A DNA stretch of 64,000 bases from Paenarthrobacter aurescens TC1 (GCA_000014925.1 CP000474.1:1612001-1676000), one strand, 5' to 3'; positions 27,083 to 36,839 are shown, counted from the stretch's first letter. Made by a program: numbers and translations. Notes: generated from the sequence alone by a model not told the origin.

Positions 27083-27262
27083 CTAGTCCCTCTTCCAAGG
27101 GCCAGGATTCACGCGGTACAGCACGGCGGCGCCGATCACGGCACCCAGGATGGCACCAAACAGCGCGCTGCCGGCGGCGCGGCCCAAAAGAGCACCGGCG
27201 ACGGCGCCGAGCAAAGCGCCGAGGAAGAGGCCCCTGCCGTTGCGGTGCGGTTTATTAGTCAT
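27083..27262 (-). CDS. Small glycine-zipper membrane protein
   Basis: 59 residues from the ATG at 27262. The centre is one long hydrophobic span with the Gly/Ala spacing of a glycine zipper (GALLGAVAGALLGRAAGSAL, then GAILGAVIGAAVLY). It probably packs as a helical hairpin in the membrane. Polar ends NKPHRNGRG and NPGPWKRD flank it. Function unknown. A GTG two codons upstream is another possible start. It lies 23 bases upstream of nothing it clearly belongs to; the MFS gene ends 23 bases before it. Confidence 0.65.
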   Translation of the reverse strand: MTNKPHRNGRGLFLGALLGAVAGALLGRAAGSALFGAILGAVIGAAVLYRVNPGPWKRD

Positions 27263-27285
27263 GGTCACAGCCTACGGGGCTGGTT

Positions 27286-28515
27286 CTAATGGATGGACGG
27301 AACAGACCGGGGCCGGACGATCAACCACAGCGCGGCGATCGCGCCGGTGATGCAGGCGGCCATCACGGCGCCCATGGGGACGGCTGAACTGACGCCCAGC
27401 CACCCGACCACCAGCGGGACAATCCCGGCCATCATGAACTGCGATGCGCCCAGGAGCGATGCTGCGGTGCCTGCCTGCGCGCCGTGGTTCGCCAAGGACA
27501 GGACCTGTACACACGGGAACATGAAGCCTGTTGCGCAAATGTAGAACCACAAAGGAATGAGGATGCCCCACAATCCCACATGCAACAGGTCAAGGACCAC
27601 GATCAGGAGGGCGGTGAACAGCATGAACACCGTTGCCCCGGCCACGATCCACTGCGGCGCCACCCGTCGGATCAGGCGCGAGCTGATCTGCACGCCTGCA
27701 ACGATGCCTAGGGAGTTGACCCCGAACAGGATGCCGTATTCCTGCGGCGAAAAGCCGTAGACGTTCTGGAAGAGAAAGGTGGAAGCCGATAGGTATGCGA
27801 AAAGCCCGCCGAAGTTCAGGCTTCCCACCAGCACCATGCCCACGAAAATCCTGTCCGTCAGGACGGTCTTATAGCGTTGAGCCATCGTGTTGGCGGACTT
27901 TCCGCGCTGGTCGGCCGGAAGTGTCTCCCGAATGAAGAAGATGGAGGCGATGATGACCAGCAGGCCATAACCGGCCAGGAAGTAGAAGATGCCCGGCCAC
28001 GGGAACGCCAGCAGCAGTTGGGAGCCGATGACCGGCGCCAGGATGGGGGCGAGGCCGTTGACCAGTGACATCCGCGAGAACATCCGGACCATGGAGTAGC
28101 CGTGAAAGAGGTCCCGGACCATGGCCATGGCCACCACGCCACCGCCGGCAGCGCCGATTCCCATGAGCACGCGGAAGAGGGAGAGCATCCCGATGTCCGT
28201 GGCCAGTGCCGCGCCGAGCGAAGAGCCGATGTGCAAAGCCGTGGCCAGAATCAGGGGCAGCCGACGTCCAACCTTGTCGCTGAAGGGGCCCACCAGCAGC
28301 TGGCCGAGCCCGAACCCCACAGTTGTACCGGTCAGTGTGAGCTGGATTGCCGCTTCCGATACGTCAAAACTCTCTTCCAAGGCGGGGAACGCCGGAAGAT
28401 ACAGGTCAATAGTGAAAGGACCCAGGGCAGTGAGGGCACCCAGCAGGAGAATGTAGACAAGTTTTTCGCGTCGGCTCAGAGAATCGCCCGGAGCAATGGG
28501 AGAGGTCACGATCAT
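27286..28515 (-). CDS. MFS drug-resistance transporter, Bcr/CflA family
   Basis: 409 residues with 12 predicted helices. The A motif between helices 2 and 3 is LLVGPFSDKVGRRLPL, and helix 4-5 carries MGIGAAGGGVVAMAMVRDLF, typical of Bcr/CflA exporters of the DHA1 family. These pump out structurally varied drugs with proton antiport; the substrate here is unknown. The gene may be cotranscribed with the small glycine-zipper protein that follows it on the same strand. Confidence 0.88.
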   Translation of the reverse strand: MIVTSPIAPGDSLSRREKLVYILLLGALTALGPFTIDLYLPAFPALEESFDVSEAAIQLTLTGTTVGFGLGQLLVGPFSDKVGRRLPLILATALHIGSSLGAALATDIGMLSLFRVLMGIGAAGGGVVAMAMVRDLFHGYSMVRMFSRMSLVNGLAPILAPVIGSQLLLAFPWPGIFYFLAGYGLLVIIASIFFIRETLPADQRGKSANTMAQRYKTVLTDRIFVGMVLVGSLNFGGLFAYLSASTFLFQNVYGFSPQEYGILFGVNSLGIVAGVQISSRLIRRVAPQWIVAGATVFMLFTALLIVVLDLLHVGLWGILIPLWFYICATGFMFPCVQVLSLANHGAQAGTAASLLGASQFMMAGIVPLVVGWLGVSSAVPMGAVMAACITGAIAALWLIVRPRSVPSIH

Positions 28516-28689
28516 CTATCCTATGGCCCGGATCATATTTATTGGACCTATGACGGGCGCGCCGCATTGTCGTCCCGAAAGTTCAGCAGGAACCTGAATG
28601 ATAGCTTTGAGGACAGGTGTACGCTGCGATGTTTTTTTGCGCCGCGTTCGCCTTACACGATGCCCAGAGGAAGCAGTTAGGCGGAACCC

Positions 28690-29538
28690 ATGAGTGGACG
28701 TCACACCGGCCGGACCAGTCAAGGACCAGCCATTCGTACTATGCCGAAGACCCTCAAGCTCGTAGCAAGGCTGGTTCCGAGGCAACTCAACGACGAAATC
28801 GCCCTGGCGAAGGTAGAACTCAAGCGAAAGGCCACGCAGGTTGGCATCGCTGGCGCCTTCTTCGGAGTAGCGCTTGTGTTCTTGGGGCTCCTGGTGATTG
28901 CGCTGGTTGTCGCAGCCATCCTGGGTTTGGCCACAATTATGCCCGGCTGGCTGGCGGCTCTGATTGTTGCAGCATTCTTCCTGCTGATTGTGGCTATCGC
29001 ATCCTTGATAGGCATAGCCAAATTCAAGAAAGCCATGCCCTTGGTCCCGGAAGACACCATCAGGGGCATCAAGCACGATCTCGGAATTGCCAAGGAAGGT
29101 TCTGCCTTCGACGAATCCATCCTGGATCCCAACTCGCCTGCCGCCAAGGCCGCGAAGGCTGAAAAGGAAGCAGCCGCGGAGAAGGCCAAGGCAGAAAAGG
29201 CTGCAAAGGAAGCGGCCAAGGAAGCAGACGCCGTCAAGGCGCCCACCGAAGCCGAACTTCGCTCGCGACTGAAGAGGCGGCGTGAACACCTGACCGGCGT
29301 CCGCGACGAACTCGGTGAGCAGCTGGACGTCAAGAAGCAGGGTCAGGCTTTGCTGGAAAGCGCCAACGGAAAGTTCAAAGACGGCAAGGAATTCGCTTCA
29401 GCGAAGCTTGCCGACCTCGGAGACTCCGTACCCGAAAGCCTCACCGAACGGCTTGCCGCCAGGTGGAAGGACCTCGCAGCTTTCGCCACCGCTGCCGTGG
29501 TCTTCGTTGTTGCGCTGAGGAAGCTGCTGAAGAAGTAG
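28690..29538 (+). CDS. Phage-holin-family (DUF1469) protein with DUF3618-like tail
   Basis: 282 residues. The front is a DUF1469/Holin-X domain: amphipathic RQLNDEIALAKVELKRKA and then two adjacent membrane helices (about residues 50-72 and 78-100). It continues into a charged Ala/Lys/Glu-rich segment (about 155-185), probably coiled coil. A DUF3618-like region follows (RSRLKRRREHLTGVRDELGEQL), and a last membrane helix precedes the C-terminus KLLKK. Despite the family name, nothing around it is phage-like; such proteins are routine in actinobacterial chromosomes and are probably envelope-associated. Confidence 0.8.
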   Translation: MSGRHTGRTSQGPAIRTMPKTLKLVARLVPRQLNDEIALAKVELKRKATQVGIAGAFFGVALVFLGLLVIALVVAAILGLATIMPGWLAALIVAAFFLLIVAIASLIGIAKFKKAMPLVPEDTIRGIKHDLGIAKEGSAFDESILDPNSPAAKAAKAEKEAAAEKAKAEKAAKEAAKEADAVKAPTEAELRSRLKRRREHLTGVRDELGEQLDVKKQGQALLESANGKFKDGKEFASAKLADLGDSVPESLTERLAARWKDLAAFATAAVVFVVALRKLLKK

Positions 29539-29585
29539 CAGCCAATCGGGGCACCAAAGACTGAAGACGAGGAAGGGGGACAAAA

Positions 29586-30209
29586 ATGAGATTGATCGGA
29601 GCTGGGTCGCACCCTGACCGGCCGCAGGTTGATCATGACCTCATCTTCACGATCCCCAACGTCCTCACAGTCCTTCGTTTCATGGGCGTCCCGCTATTTG
29701 TGTGGCTCGTGTTGTCGGAACAGGAGTACGGCTTCGCGGTCCTGGTGCTCGTCATCATGGGCAGTACCGACTGGGTGGATGGATACATCGCCAGACGCTT
29801 CGACCAGACCTCCAAGCTGGGCCGGATACTGGATCCGATGGCCGACCGGGCCGCGTTGCTGGCTGTCGCGTTCACGCTGGCGATTGCCGGCGTCGTGCAG
29901 TGGTGGTACTTGGCCGCACTGTTGGTGCCGGACGCCGTATTGGCCATCGCCTCGCTGATCTACTTCCGGAGCCACCCGGACCTTCCGGTGAGCATCATTG
30001 GAAAGATCCGCACGGCGCTGCTGCTGGTCGGCACACCGTTGCTTGTCCTGTCCAAGCTGCCGATTCCACTTACCGAGGTCTACTTCGTGGCTGCTTGGAC
30101 CTTCTTGGGCTTCGGACTGCTAGGCCATTGGATTGCGGCCTACAACTATTTTTGGGCCATCTTGCGTAAGGGTAAAGAATTGAAAACCGACGACGGCGGA
30201 CGAGGCTGA
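29586..30209 (+). CDS. CDP-alcohol phosphatidyltransferase family protein
   Basis: 207 residues with six membrane helices. The catalytic signature D-G-x2-A-R-x8-G-x3-D-x3-D is complete in VDGYIARRFDQTSKLGRI followed by LDPMADR. The N-terminal FTIPNVLTVLRF is typical of PgsA-like phosphatidylglycerophosphate or cardiolipin synthases. It swaps CMP for an alcohol on CDP-diacylglycerol. Which alcohol is used (glycerol phosphate, phosphatidylglycerol, inositol phosphate) is not settled. The last bases overlap the start of the DMT transporter (TGATG), so the pair is translationally coupled. Confidence 0.88.
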   Translation: MRLIGAGSHPDRPQVDHDLIFTIPNVLTVLRFMGVPLFVWLVLSEQEYGFAVLVLVIMGSTDWVDGYIARRFDQTSKLGRILDPMADRAALLAVAFTLAIAGVVQWWYLAALLVPDAVLAIASLIYFRSHPDLPVSIIGKIRTALLLVGTPLLVLSKLPIPLTEVYFVAAWTFLGFGLLGHWIAAYNYFWAILRKGKELKTDDGGRG

Positions 30210-31114
30210 TGGTCTGGCTGGCGGTTTTTCTCGCGGTACTTGGTGCTTTCTTCCTCGCCATCGGCGCCCAGCGGCAGGGCAGCGCGGTGAAAGCCGATAC
30301 CGGTGGCCTGGCGCTCAGCTCCAACGGCTTCCTGCGGCTCTTGCGAAATCCCCGTTGGATGCTCGGGCTGTTGTTCCTTGCTCTCGGAATGGTGATGAAC
30401 GCAGTCGCTTTGGTTTCCGCGCCCCTCACAGTGGTGCAGCCCATTGGTGCCATCGCGCTGGTGATCACCACGGTGGTCAACGCCAAGGACCAGGGCCTGA
30501 GCATCAACCGCGCCACTGTGGTGGCCATCAGTGCCTGTGTTACGGGTTCGGCGTTGTTCGTGCTGCTGGCAGTCAACGTCACTCAGGAAAACCATCACGT
30601 TAACACCGAAGACGAGCTGACGATTGTCCTCCTGCTTGCCTTGGCCGTGGGCATCTTCGGAACACTGGCCGTCGTGTTCAGGCACCGAATGAGTGCCTTC
30701 GTCTACATTCTGGGAGCCGGTGTCCTTTTCGGCTTCGTCGCCGTGCTGACCCGCATCATCGGCAAGCACCTGCTCGATCCCAACGGTCTGTTCCTCCTGA
30801 ACGTCCAGTGGTACACCCTCATCGCCATCGTGGCCGCCGGGGGACTGGGCTCCTGGTTCGTGCAGAGTGCCTACTCCGGAGGACCGCCGGACCTGGTAAT
30901 CGCCGGGTTGACCGTCATTGACCCGATGGTGGGCATCGCAATCGGCATCGTGATCCTCGGTGAGCTTCGTCCCGATGTCCACGCCGTGATGGCCATCGCC
31001 ATGGCTGCGGCCGCTACGCTTGCTATCGTGGGGGTTATTGCCCTGAGCCGGCACCATCCGGAAGTCACCAAACGCAAGAAGGATGCGAAGGCGGCTGCCA
31101 GCCGGAAGGCTTAG
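30209..31114 (+). CDS. DMT-superfamily permease
   Basis: 301 residues with nine to ten helices. It opens WLAVFLAVLGAFFLAIGAQRQGSAV and has APLTVVQPIGAIALVITTVVN, a layout seen in EamA/NIPA-like permeases. The C-terminus is a basic tail (KKDAKAAASRKA). Substrate unknown. Its tight coupling to the lipid enzyme upstream hints at a role with envelope metabolism, but that is context only. Confidence 0.75.
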   Translation: MVWLAVFLAVLGAFFLAIGAQRQGSAVKADTGGLALSSNGFLRLLRNPRWMLGLLFLALGMVMNAVALVSAPLTVVQPIGAIALVITTVVNAKDQGLSINRATVVAISACVTGSALFVLLAVNVTQENHHVNTEDELTIVLLLALAVGIFGTLAVVFRHRMSAFVYILGAGVLFGFVAVLTRIIGKHLLDPNGLFLLNVQWYTLIAIVAAGGLGSWFVQSAYSGGPPDLVIAGLTVIDPMVGIAIGIVILGELRPDVHAVMAIAMAAAATLAIVGVIALSRHHPEVTKRKKDAKAAASRKA

Positions 31115-31221
31115 GGCAGAGATTTACCTTGCGCCACCGTTATTGCGGTCGGCAACCCGGCGACACCGCAGCATTGCCACAAGCAACGCTGTCCGCACCG
31201 TGACCATCAGGAGTTCTCCAC

Positions 31222-32418
31222 GTGACCATTCCCGACACCAACAAGCCCCTCACTATTCTGATTGCGGCGGATACCTACCCGCCGCACGTCAACGGTGCCG
31301 CCCAGTTCGGCTACCGCCTTGCAAAGGGGATGACGGCACGTGGACACAACGTGCACGTGTTGGCCTGCCGTCCGGACACGGGCAAGAGCTACACGGAGTT
31401 CCGCGACGAAGCCACGGTCCACCGGCTTCGCTCCCATGGCGTTTTCACCCACGAGTACTTCCGGATCTGCTTCCCGTGGGAAATCAAGAAGGAAATCAGC
31501 CTCCTCTTCGACAAAGTCCAGCCGGATGTCGTCCACATCCAGAGCCACTACATGATCGGCGAGCACGTCCTCTACGAGGCTGTTAAGCGCGGAATCCGGA
31601 TTGTAGCCACCAACCACTTCATGCCGGAGAACCTCAACCCCTTCCTTCCGTTCCCGCAGTGGTTCAAGGACATCGTGGGCCGGATTTCGTGGAAGGACAT
31701 GGGCAAGGTCATGGGTCAGGCCGACGTGGTCACCACACCCACGCCGCTCGCTGCCAAGGCCATGCACCAGCACGCCTTCCTGCGTAAGGTCCTGCCCCTT
31801 TCCAACGGCATCGATTCTTCGGCCTACGAGCTCCAGCCCGGTGAAATCATCGAACCGCATGCCAACCCAACGGTCCTGTTCGTGGGCCGCCTGGCCGAAG
31901 AGAAGCACATCAACGTGCTGATCGACGCCGTGGCCAAGACCCCGCGCGAGTTGAACGTGAATCTGGAAATCGTGGGTGGTGGCGAAGTTCGTCCCGCCCT
32001 TGAGGCCCAGGTAGCGAAGCTTGGGCTGGGGGATCGGGTGCGGTTCCTTGGGTTGGCGAGTGACGAGGACCTGCGTGAGGCGTACATCAAGGCCGATATC
32101 TTCTGCATGCCCGGTACTGCCGAGCTGCAGTCGCTGGTGACCCTGGAGGCCATGTCGGCTTCCACTCCTGTGCTGCTGGCCAACGCCATGGCACTGCCGC
32201 ACCTGGTCCGTGACGGGGAGAACGGCTACCTGTTCACGCCCAACGACAGCAATGAGCTCGCGGCCAAGATCACCCACCTGGTGGAACTTCCCAAGGACGA
32301 ACTTGTTGCCATGGGCAAGCTGAGCCGCGAGATGGTTGAGCCGCACAGCATCAACGGCACCCTCCAGACGTTTGAGGACCTCTACCGAGGGGCTTCCTAC
32401 GAGGACAAAGTGGTGTGA
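31222..32418 (+). CDS. Glycosyltransferase family 4 (GT-B fold)
   Basis: 398 residues, GTG start with CAGGAG nine bases upstream. The N-terminal acceptor domain opens ILIAADTYPPHVNGAAQFGYRLA. The donor domain carries VGRLAEEKHINVLIDA and the GT4 E-x7-E motif in AELQSLVTLEAMS. Likely a mannosyl- or glucosyltransferase working on a lipid or polysaccharide at the inner membrane face. The phosphatidyltransferase and permease upstream make a glycolipid plausible. The 107-base gap before it contains modest secondary structure but no riboswitch I can name. Confidence 0.85.
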   Translation: MTIPDTNKPLTILIAADTYPPHVNGAAQFGYRLAKGMTARGHNVHVLACRPDTGKSYTEFRDEATVHRLRSHGVFTHEYFRICFPWEIKKEISLLFDKVQPDVVHIQSHYMIGEHVLYEAVKRGIRIVATNHFMPENLNPFLPFPQWFKDIVGRISWKDMGKVMGQADVVTTPTPLAAKAMHQHAFLRKVLPLSNGIDSSAYELQPGEIIEPHANPTVLFVGRLAEEKHINVLIDAVAKTPRELNVNLEIVGGGEVRPALEAQVAKLGLGDRVRFLGLASDEDLREAYIKADIFCMPGTAELQSLVTLEAMSASTPVLLANAMALPHLVRDGENGYLFTPNDSNELAAKITHLVELPKDELVAMGKLSREMVEPHSINGTLQTFEDLYRGASYEDKVV

Positions 32419-32502
32419 CACAAGCACTCCCCATTAGCTATTAGTATTGCTAGAGTGCTTTGCCCGGTACTGCTGTTTCACAGCGGCCGGACCGGGCATC
32501 AC

Positions 32503-32576
32503 GGGGCTATAGCTCAGCTGGTTAGAGCGCGGGACTCATAATCCTAAGGTCCTCGGTTCAAGTCCGAGTAGCCCTA
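32503..32576 (+). tRNA. tRNA with CAT anticodon (Met elongator, or Ile2)
   Basis: 74 bases. Acceptor GGGGCTA / TAGCCCT with a G-U first pair and discriminator A, D arm GCTC...GAGC, anticodon loop CTCATAA, and T arm with GGTTCAAGTCC. CAT also occurs in tRNA-Ile2, where the C is modified to lysidine. The non-initiator acceptor rules out fMet, but Met versus Ile2 needs a classifier. Confidence 0.85.
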
Positions 32577-32587
32577 CATTCACACGG

Positions 32588-32624
32588 GAGCCGTGGCCGA
32601 CGATCAAGACGTCGGTCACGGCTC
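32588..32624. terminator. Terminator between tRNA and helicase gene
   Basis: 15-base arms (32588-32602 with 32610-32624) pairing at 14 positions around loop ATCAAGA. It follows the tRNA by 11 bases and also lies just beyond the 3' end of the convergent helicase gene. Confidence 0.8.
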
Positions 32625-32632
32625 TCTTGCTG

Positions 32633-35407
32633 TCACTGACCGTTGACTGCAGCCGTTAGTTCGTGGCGAATGCGGGCTTCCTCCCCACTTCCTGTCGTGG
32701 GTAGACGTAATAGGCGGATCTTGTGCGCGTGGCAGATGGCGTCTTTGTGGGCATCCCGGGCGTGCTGCGCGGGGTTGTTTTCATGGAAGGCAAAACCATC
32801 GACCTCAACTGCAAGGACGGGCATGTTGCTGATGCGGTTGTAGACCACAAAGTCCAAGGTTGCGCGGTTCTGGACGTAGGAGCGTTGTTCGGGCGTGAGC
32901 ATGGACAGCTCAGGCAGCAGGTTCCTCAGCAGGACCTGCGGCGCTATGGCCAGGTCGGTGAAAGGCTCATCCCCGATGAGTTCAGTCAATAACGTCCAGA
33001 TGATGTTTTCCGAAGTGAACTGTGAATTGGCCTGCAGCCTGCTGGCCAGTGGTTTCAACAGCGCAGAATATTCTCTGTACAAGAGGTCGAAAACAGACAG
33101 GACGCTGCTGTCGAACACACCATCTTCAGGGTTTCGGTACCGAATGAACTGAACCAAGTCCCGAAGATGGCGGCTTGTGGGAAGCATCTCGTTGTTGGTG
33201 ACGAGGACAAACCGCTTCACTGCGCGGGAGACGGCGACGTTTACCAAGTGGGGGTCGTCTACGAAGTTGATGCCCGATTTACCGAGGTTCGTCTCGTCCA
33301 GGACGGTGCTCATGATGATCACGGTCTTTTGGCGCCCCTGGAACTTATGGACCGTGTCCGCTTGGATGTTGTTGACCAGGGCCTCGGCTACCTTGTCCAC
33401 TTGCCTTCGATACGGGGTCACCACGCCGATTTCGTCATCGGGAATGCCTGAACAAAATTGGTCCAGCACTTCCTTGGCAATGACATCCGCCTCCCGCTGG
33501 TTGGTCCGCCCCCCGCTGTGGTGCTGACGCATGTGGTTCCCCTCAGCTGTACGGACCACGACCATCGGCTGTCCCTCAACGTCGCCGGAGGTATACGGCA
33601 CAAGCTGTCCTCCGTAGAACTTCCTGTTGCAGTACTCGATGATCGCCGGATCACAGCGGTAGTGCTCGCGGAGCATGGTACGGGGAAGGCCGGCACCGTA
33701 TTGGTCGATGATTGAGGAAAGGACGTTATGCAGTCTGTAATCAAAGTTGGGCGACGGCGCTCTAGGAGCGGTCCTCTACGCCTTTTCGTCGGCTATGTGC
33801 TGGAGCTGCTTCAGGTCACCGACAACGATGACGTTCCGTGCACAAGAGAGCGCCAGCCCGGCAGCGAGCAGGTCCACTTGGGAAGCCTCGTCGATGATTA
33901 AATAATCCAAGAATTTCCCTGCCGGGACGTTTCTTCGCAGGGAATGGCATGTACTGAGAACTACCGGGTAGTCCGAGGTGAACTCTGCAAATTCCGGTTT
34001 GTACCTGCTTTCGGTATAAATCCGTCTCCGCTTCCGGGCGTATCGCTGATGGAGTGCCGCTTCCAGAGTCTGCCGTGAGGCCCGCTGATGATCGCGTTCC
34101 AGACGCCGGTAGTCCTCGCTCGCCAAAATCCTTTCGGCTTGGTCAATTTGCAGCTCCAGCTCAGCGATTTTCTTATCGTAGTAAGTACCTTGCAGGCTCA
34201 GAACAACATCAGTTTGGCCAGTGTCGACTCTCCCCAACGACCCGTATCGCAGACGAAGTTTGATGCGCCTGAAGAACCTCCGGAGTGGACCTTCGTCCAA
34301 GGGAACGGAGGACGTATCAGCCAGGAACTCGAGAATTCGGCGCGATGAACCGTGCCAAGGCGGCACCTCATTCATCGCGGCCGGGCCAGCCGCGTCTGCC
34401 TGGAGGAGAAAGTGGCGCCTTTCGAGTTTGAACGCGTCCAGCTCGTGCTTCCACAGGGCCAGCTGCCGGACAGTCCCTTGCAGGTCTTGCAGGCGTTTGT
34501 CGAGATCGGCCACCTGGTCGGCCGGCGGGGCTTCGTCGAGCGGGCTGCCGACGAAATGATCGACAATGGCATTCCTGGCTCCTTGACGGGCGAAGAATTC
34601 GTCCATTTTCTCTTTGCGTCGAAGGTCCGCCACGATATAGCCGTAGCCTTCCTCTGCGAGTTTGTCCCGAACGTTCTCAACAGCTGCATTGTTGAAGGAA
34701 ACGATTCCAACCGTCTTGCCTGGGATTGCGACGATGTTGGCAACGACGTTCAGAATGGTTTGGGTCTTTCCTGTTCCGGGAGGCCCGTCGATGACGGAGA
34801 TTCGGTGGTTGAGCCCCTTCAACAGGGCCTCACGCTGGCTGACGTTTGACGAAAAAGGCAGTATCGGATGTTGTTGAAAATGCCCGGCGGCGTCCAAGGC
34901 CTGGCCCCGAAGGTAGAGATCAAGGACGCTACCTTTCGGGACGCTCTTGAAACTCTCGTACTGCCGGCGCAGCGCATCGTCCTCCCGGAGTTTGGATGAG
35001 ACGTCCCGCCAATAATCCAACACGGCTTGCGCGCGTAGTTCTTCATCGGACGGTCGGGAGATCGCTATCTCCTTGTCTGGACAGGTTTCATAGCCGATTC
35101 CTGATGCGCCCGCATGGAAAACACGCCACCATGTTCCCTGAGGCGATTCAAAGCGGAGGACGTCCGTGACGCCATCAATGACCTTGCCCCGCACGGATAC
35201 TCCGTCCTGGGGCTCTAGGAGTATCGGGGCGGGATTCCGAAGAACAACGACCTTGTCAGCCGAGTACTTGTATCTCTTTTCGGAACCAAAGGAGACATAC
35301 GTGAAGGCCCCCGCGGCGTGATACGCCACTACTTCCGACGTCCTGTCCTCAAGGCCGTTGTGTTGACGATTCCGGATCAGAATCGCCTCTCGTCGTGGAT
35401 TGATCAT
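32633..35407 (-). pseudogene. SF1 helicase with C-terminal nuclease domain, interrupted by one amber codon
   Basis: One frame of about 924 codons holding a single TAG at 33776-33778. Before it: an N-terminal region, Walker A GPPGTGKTQT, a long helical insertion, Walker B LIIDEASQVD and motif III VGDLKQLQHI. After it, in the same frame: LREHYRCDPAI, VVTPYRRQVDK, VHKFQGRQKTV and LVNVAVSRAVKRF (helicase motifs IV-VI). The end is a DUF2726/Vsr-like nuclease with LDFVVYN, AVEVDG and a downstream Lys. The two parts form a complete UPF1/DNA2-like helicase-nuclease, a build common in phage-defence and repair genes. Base composition is visibly less GC-rich than its neighbours, and it abuts a tRNA, both hints of acquisition. 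As written, the product loses motifs IV-VI and the nuclease, unless the stop is read through or is a base-call error. Confidence 0.8.
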
Positions 35408-35528
35408 CGGAACGTCCCCCAATTCGTCTGCGGCGTTGCACAACCGACGTTACAGAACTGTCTGCTCGGAGTCTCGGCTTTGGGACCCTCATGAAACCTT
35501 GTCCGTTGCGGGACCGGAGAGTCTGCGG

Positions 35529-35550
35529 TAAGTTACTGAGCAGTAACTTA
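35529..35550. promoter_or_regulatory. 22-base palindromic operator upstream of acyl-CoA dehydrogenase
   Basis: Perfect 10-base arms TAAGTTACTG and CAGTAACTTA flank a central AG. A second, weaker GTAACTT element follows at 35561-35567. The form fits a TetR-family dimer site. It lies about 100 bases before the dehydrogenase start. Confidence 0.6.
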
Positions 35551-35648
35551 CTACTCGCCGGTAACTTGGCTGCCCTATTGCCCCCTGGTGCAGCTCAGTC
35601 ACTCCGGACCTGACGTGGTCGCAGGTGACCACCCCTGAAGGAGCGAAT

Positions 35649-36839
35649 ATGTCCAACGCTGCATTCGACGCCACCAACCTTCCGTATGCCGACGGCGACT
35701 TCTACGCCTTTGAGGAGATGCTGACAGGGAAAGAGCAGGACCGCCTCGCCGAGGTCCGGGAGTTTCTTGCGCGTGAGGTCAAGCCCATCGCTGTGGATTG
35801 CTGGAACCGAGGCGAGTTCCCCATGGACCTCATTCCCAAGCTCGGGGAACTGGACTTGGTCAGCCCCGTTCGTCGCCAGGGGTACTCGAACCTGTTCGCC
35901 GGTATGCTCCACGCGGAGGTAACCCGGGCAGATGCTTCCATTGCGACGTTCATGGGTGTCCACGATGGACTCTTCACGGGTTCCATCGAGGCGCTCGCGT
36001 CCCAGGAGCAGAAGGACGCTTGGCTGCCGGACATCTACTCCCTGAAGAAGATCGGTGCGTTCGGCCTGACCGAGCCCCTGGGTGGCTCCGATGTTGCAGG
36101 TGGGACGCGGACCACCGCAATGCGCGACGGTGACAACTGGATCCTCAACGGCGCCAAGCGCTGGATCGGCAATGCCACTTTCTCCGACTGGGTAGTCATC
36201 TACGCCAAGGATGTAGCCGACAACCAGGTCAAGGCGTTCCTGGTGGACACCAAGCTGCCCGGTTACTCGGCCAGCAAGATTGAGAACAAGATCTCGCTGC
36301 GCACGGTGCAGAACGCGGACATCACCCTGGACAACGTGGTGGTTCCAGACTTCTTCAAGCTGGCCAACGGGAACAGCTTCCGCGATACCAACAAGGTCCT
36401 CAAGGTGACCCGCCTGGCCGTCGCATGGCAGGCGGTCGGGCTTCAAATGGCAGCCTTCGATGTCGCGCGCAGCTACGCCGTGGAGCGTCAACAGTTCGGG
36501 CGGCCCCTGGCAGCGTTCCAGTTGGTGCAGAACCAGTTGGTTCAAATTCTCGGCAACACCGTGGCCTCCCTGGGAATGATGGTGCGCTTGGCCCAACTCG
36601 AAGACGCAGGAGCGGCCAAGGACGAGCAGTCGGCCCTGGCCAAGGCGTTCACGACGGCCCGCATGCGCGAAAGTGTTGCCCTGGGACGAAGCATCCTGGG
36701 TGGCAACGGCATCGTTACGGACTATGGGATGGCCAAGATCTTTTCGGACGCCGAAGCCATCTACTCCTACGAAGGCACGCACGAAATCAACACGCTGGTA
36801 ACCGGCCGGGCGATCACCGGAGTTTCGGCCATCGTCTAG
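35649..36839 (+). CDS. Acyl-CoA dehydrogenase (glutaryl-CoA dehydrogenase-like)
   Basis: 396 residues, ATG with AAGGAG six bases upstream. FAD enzyme that oxidises an acyl-CoA at the alpha-beta position and passes electrons to ETF. FGLTEPLGGSDVAGG and WILNGAKRWIGNATFSDW are the conserved middle-domain blocks. The C-terminal block IYSYEGTHEINTLVTGRAITG carries the catalytic Glu, in the position used by glutaryl-CoA and isovaleryl-type enzymes. Overall wording is closest to GcdH-like members, but the acyl chain is not proven. It stands alone behind a large palindrome. Confidence 0.88.
   Translation: MSNAAFDATNLPYADGDFYAFEEMLTGKEQDRLAEVREFLAREVKPIAVDCWNRGEFPMDLIPKLGELDLVSPVRRQGYSNLFAGMLHAEVTRADASIATFMGVHDGLFTGSIEALASQEQKDAWLPDIYSLKKIGAFGLTEPLGGSDVAGGTRTTAMRDGDNWILNGAKRWIGNATFSDWVVIYAKDVADNQVKAFLVDTKLPGYSASKIENKISLRTVQNADITLDNVVVPDFFKLANGNSFRDTNKVLKVTRLAVAWQAVGLQMAAFDVARSYAVERQQFGRPLAAFQLVQNQLVQILGNTVASLGMMVRLAQLEDAGAAKDEQSALAKAFTTARMRESVALGRSILGGNGIVTDYGMAKIFSDAEAIYSYEGTHEINTLVTGRAITGVSAIV

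Noticed and set aside
28690..29538. Holin-family protein as evidence of a prophage
   Set aside because: No phage structural, lysis or integrase genes are near; this DUF1469 type is ordinary chromosomal content in actinobacteria.
31115..31221. CGGTCGGCAACCCGG in the leader of the glycosyltransferase looks like a SAM-aptamer core
   Set aside because: The P1 strands and the other conserved segments of SAM-I or SAM-IV are missing, and a glycosyltransferase is not a likely target.
32503..35600. Attachment-site duplication from integration at the CAT-anticodon tRNA
   Set aside because: I found no second copy of the tRNA 3' end on the far side of the helicase gene, and no integrase.
35595..36835. 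Extension of the M23 peptidase into the dehydrogenase antisense strand
   Set aside because: The extension has no domain, and it is explained by the rarity of TTA, CTA and TCA codons in the gene opposite.
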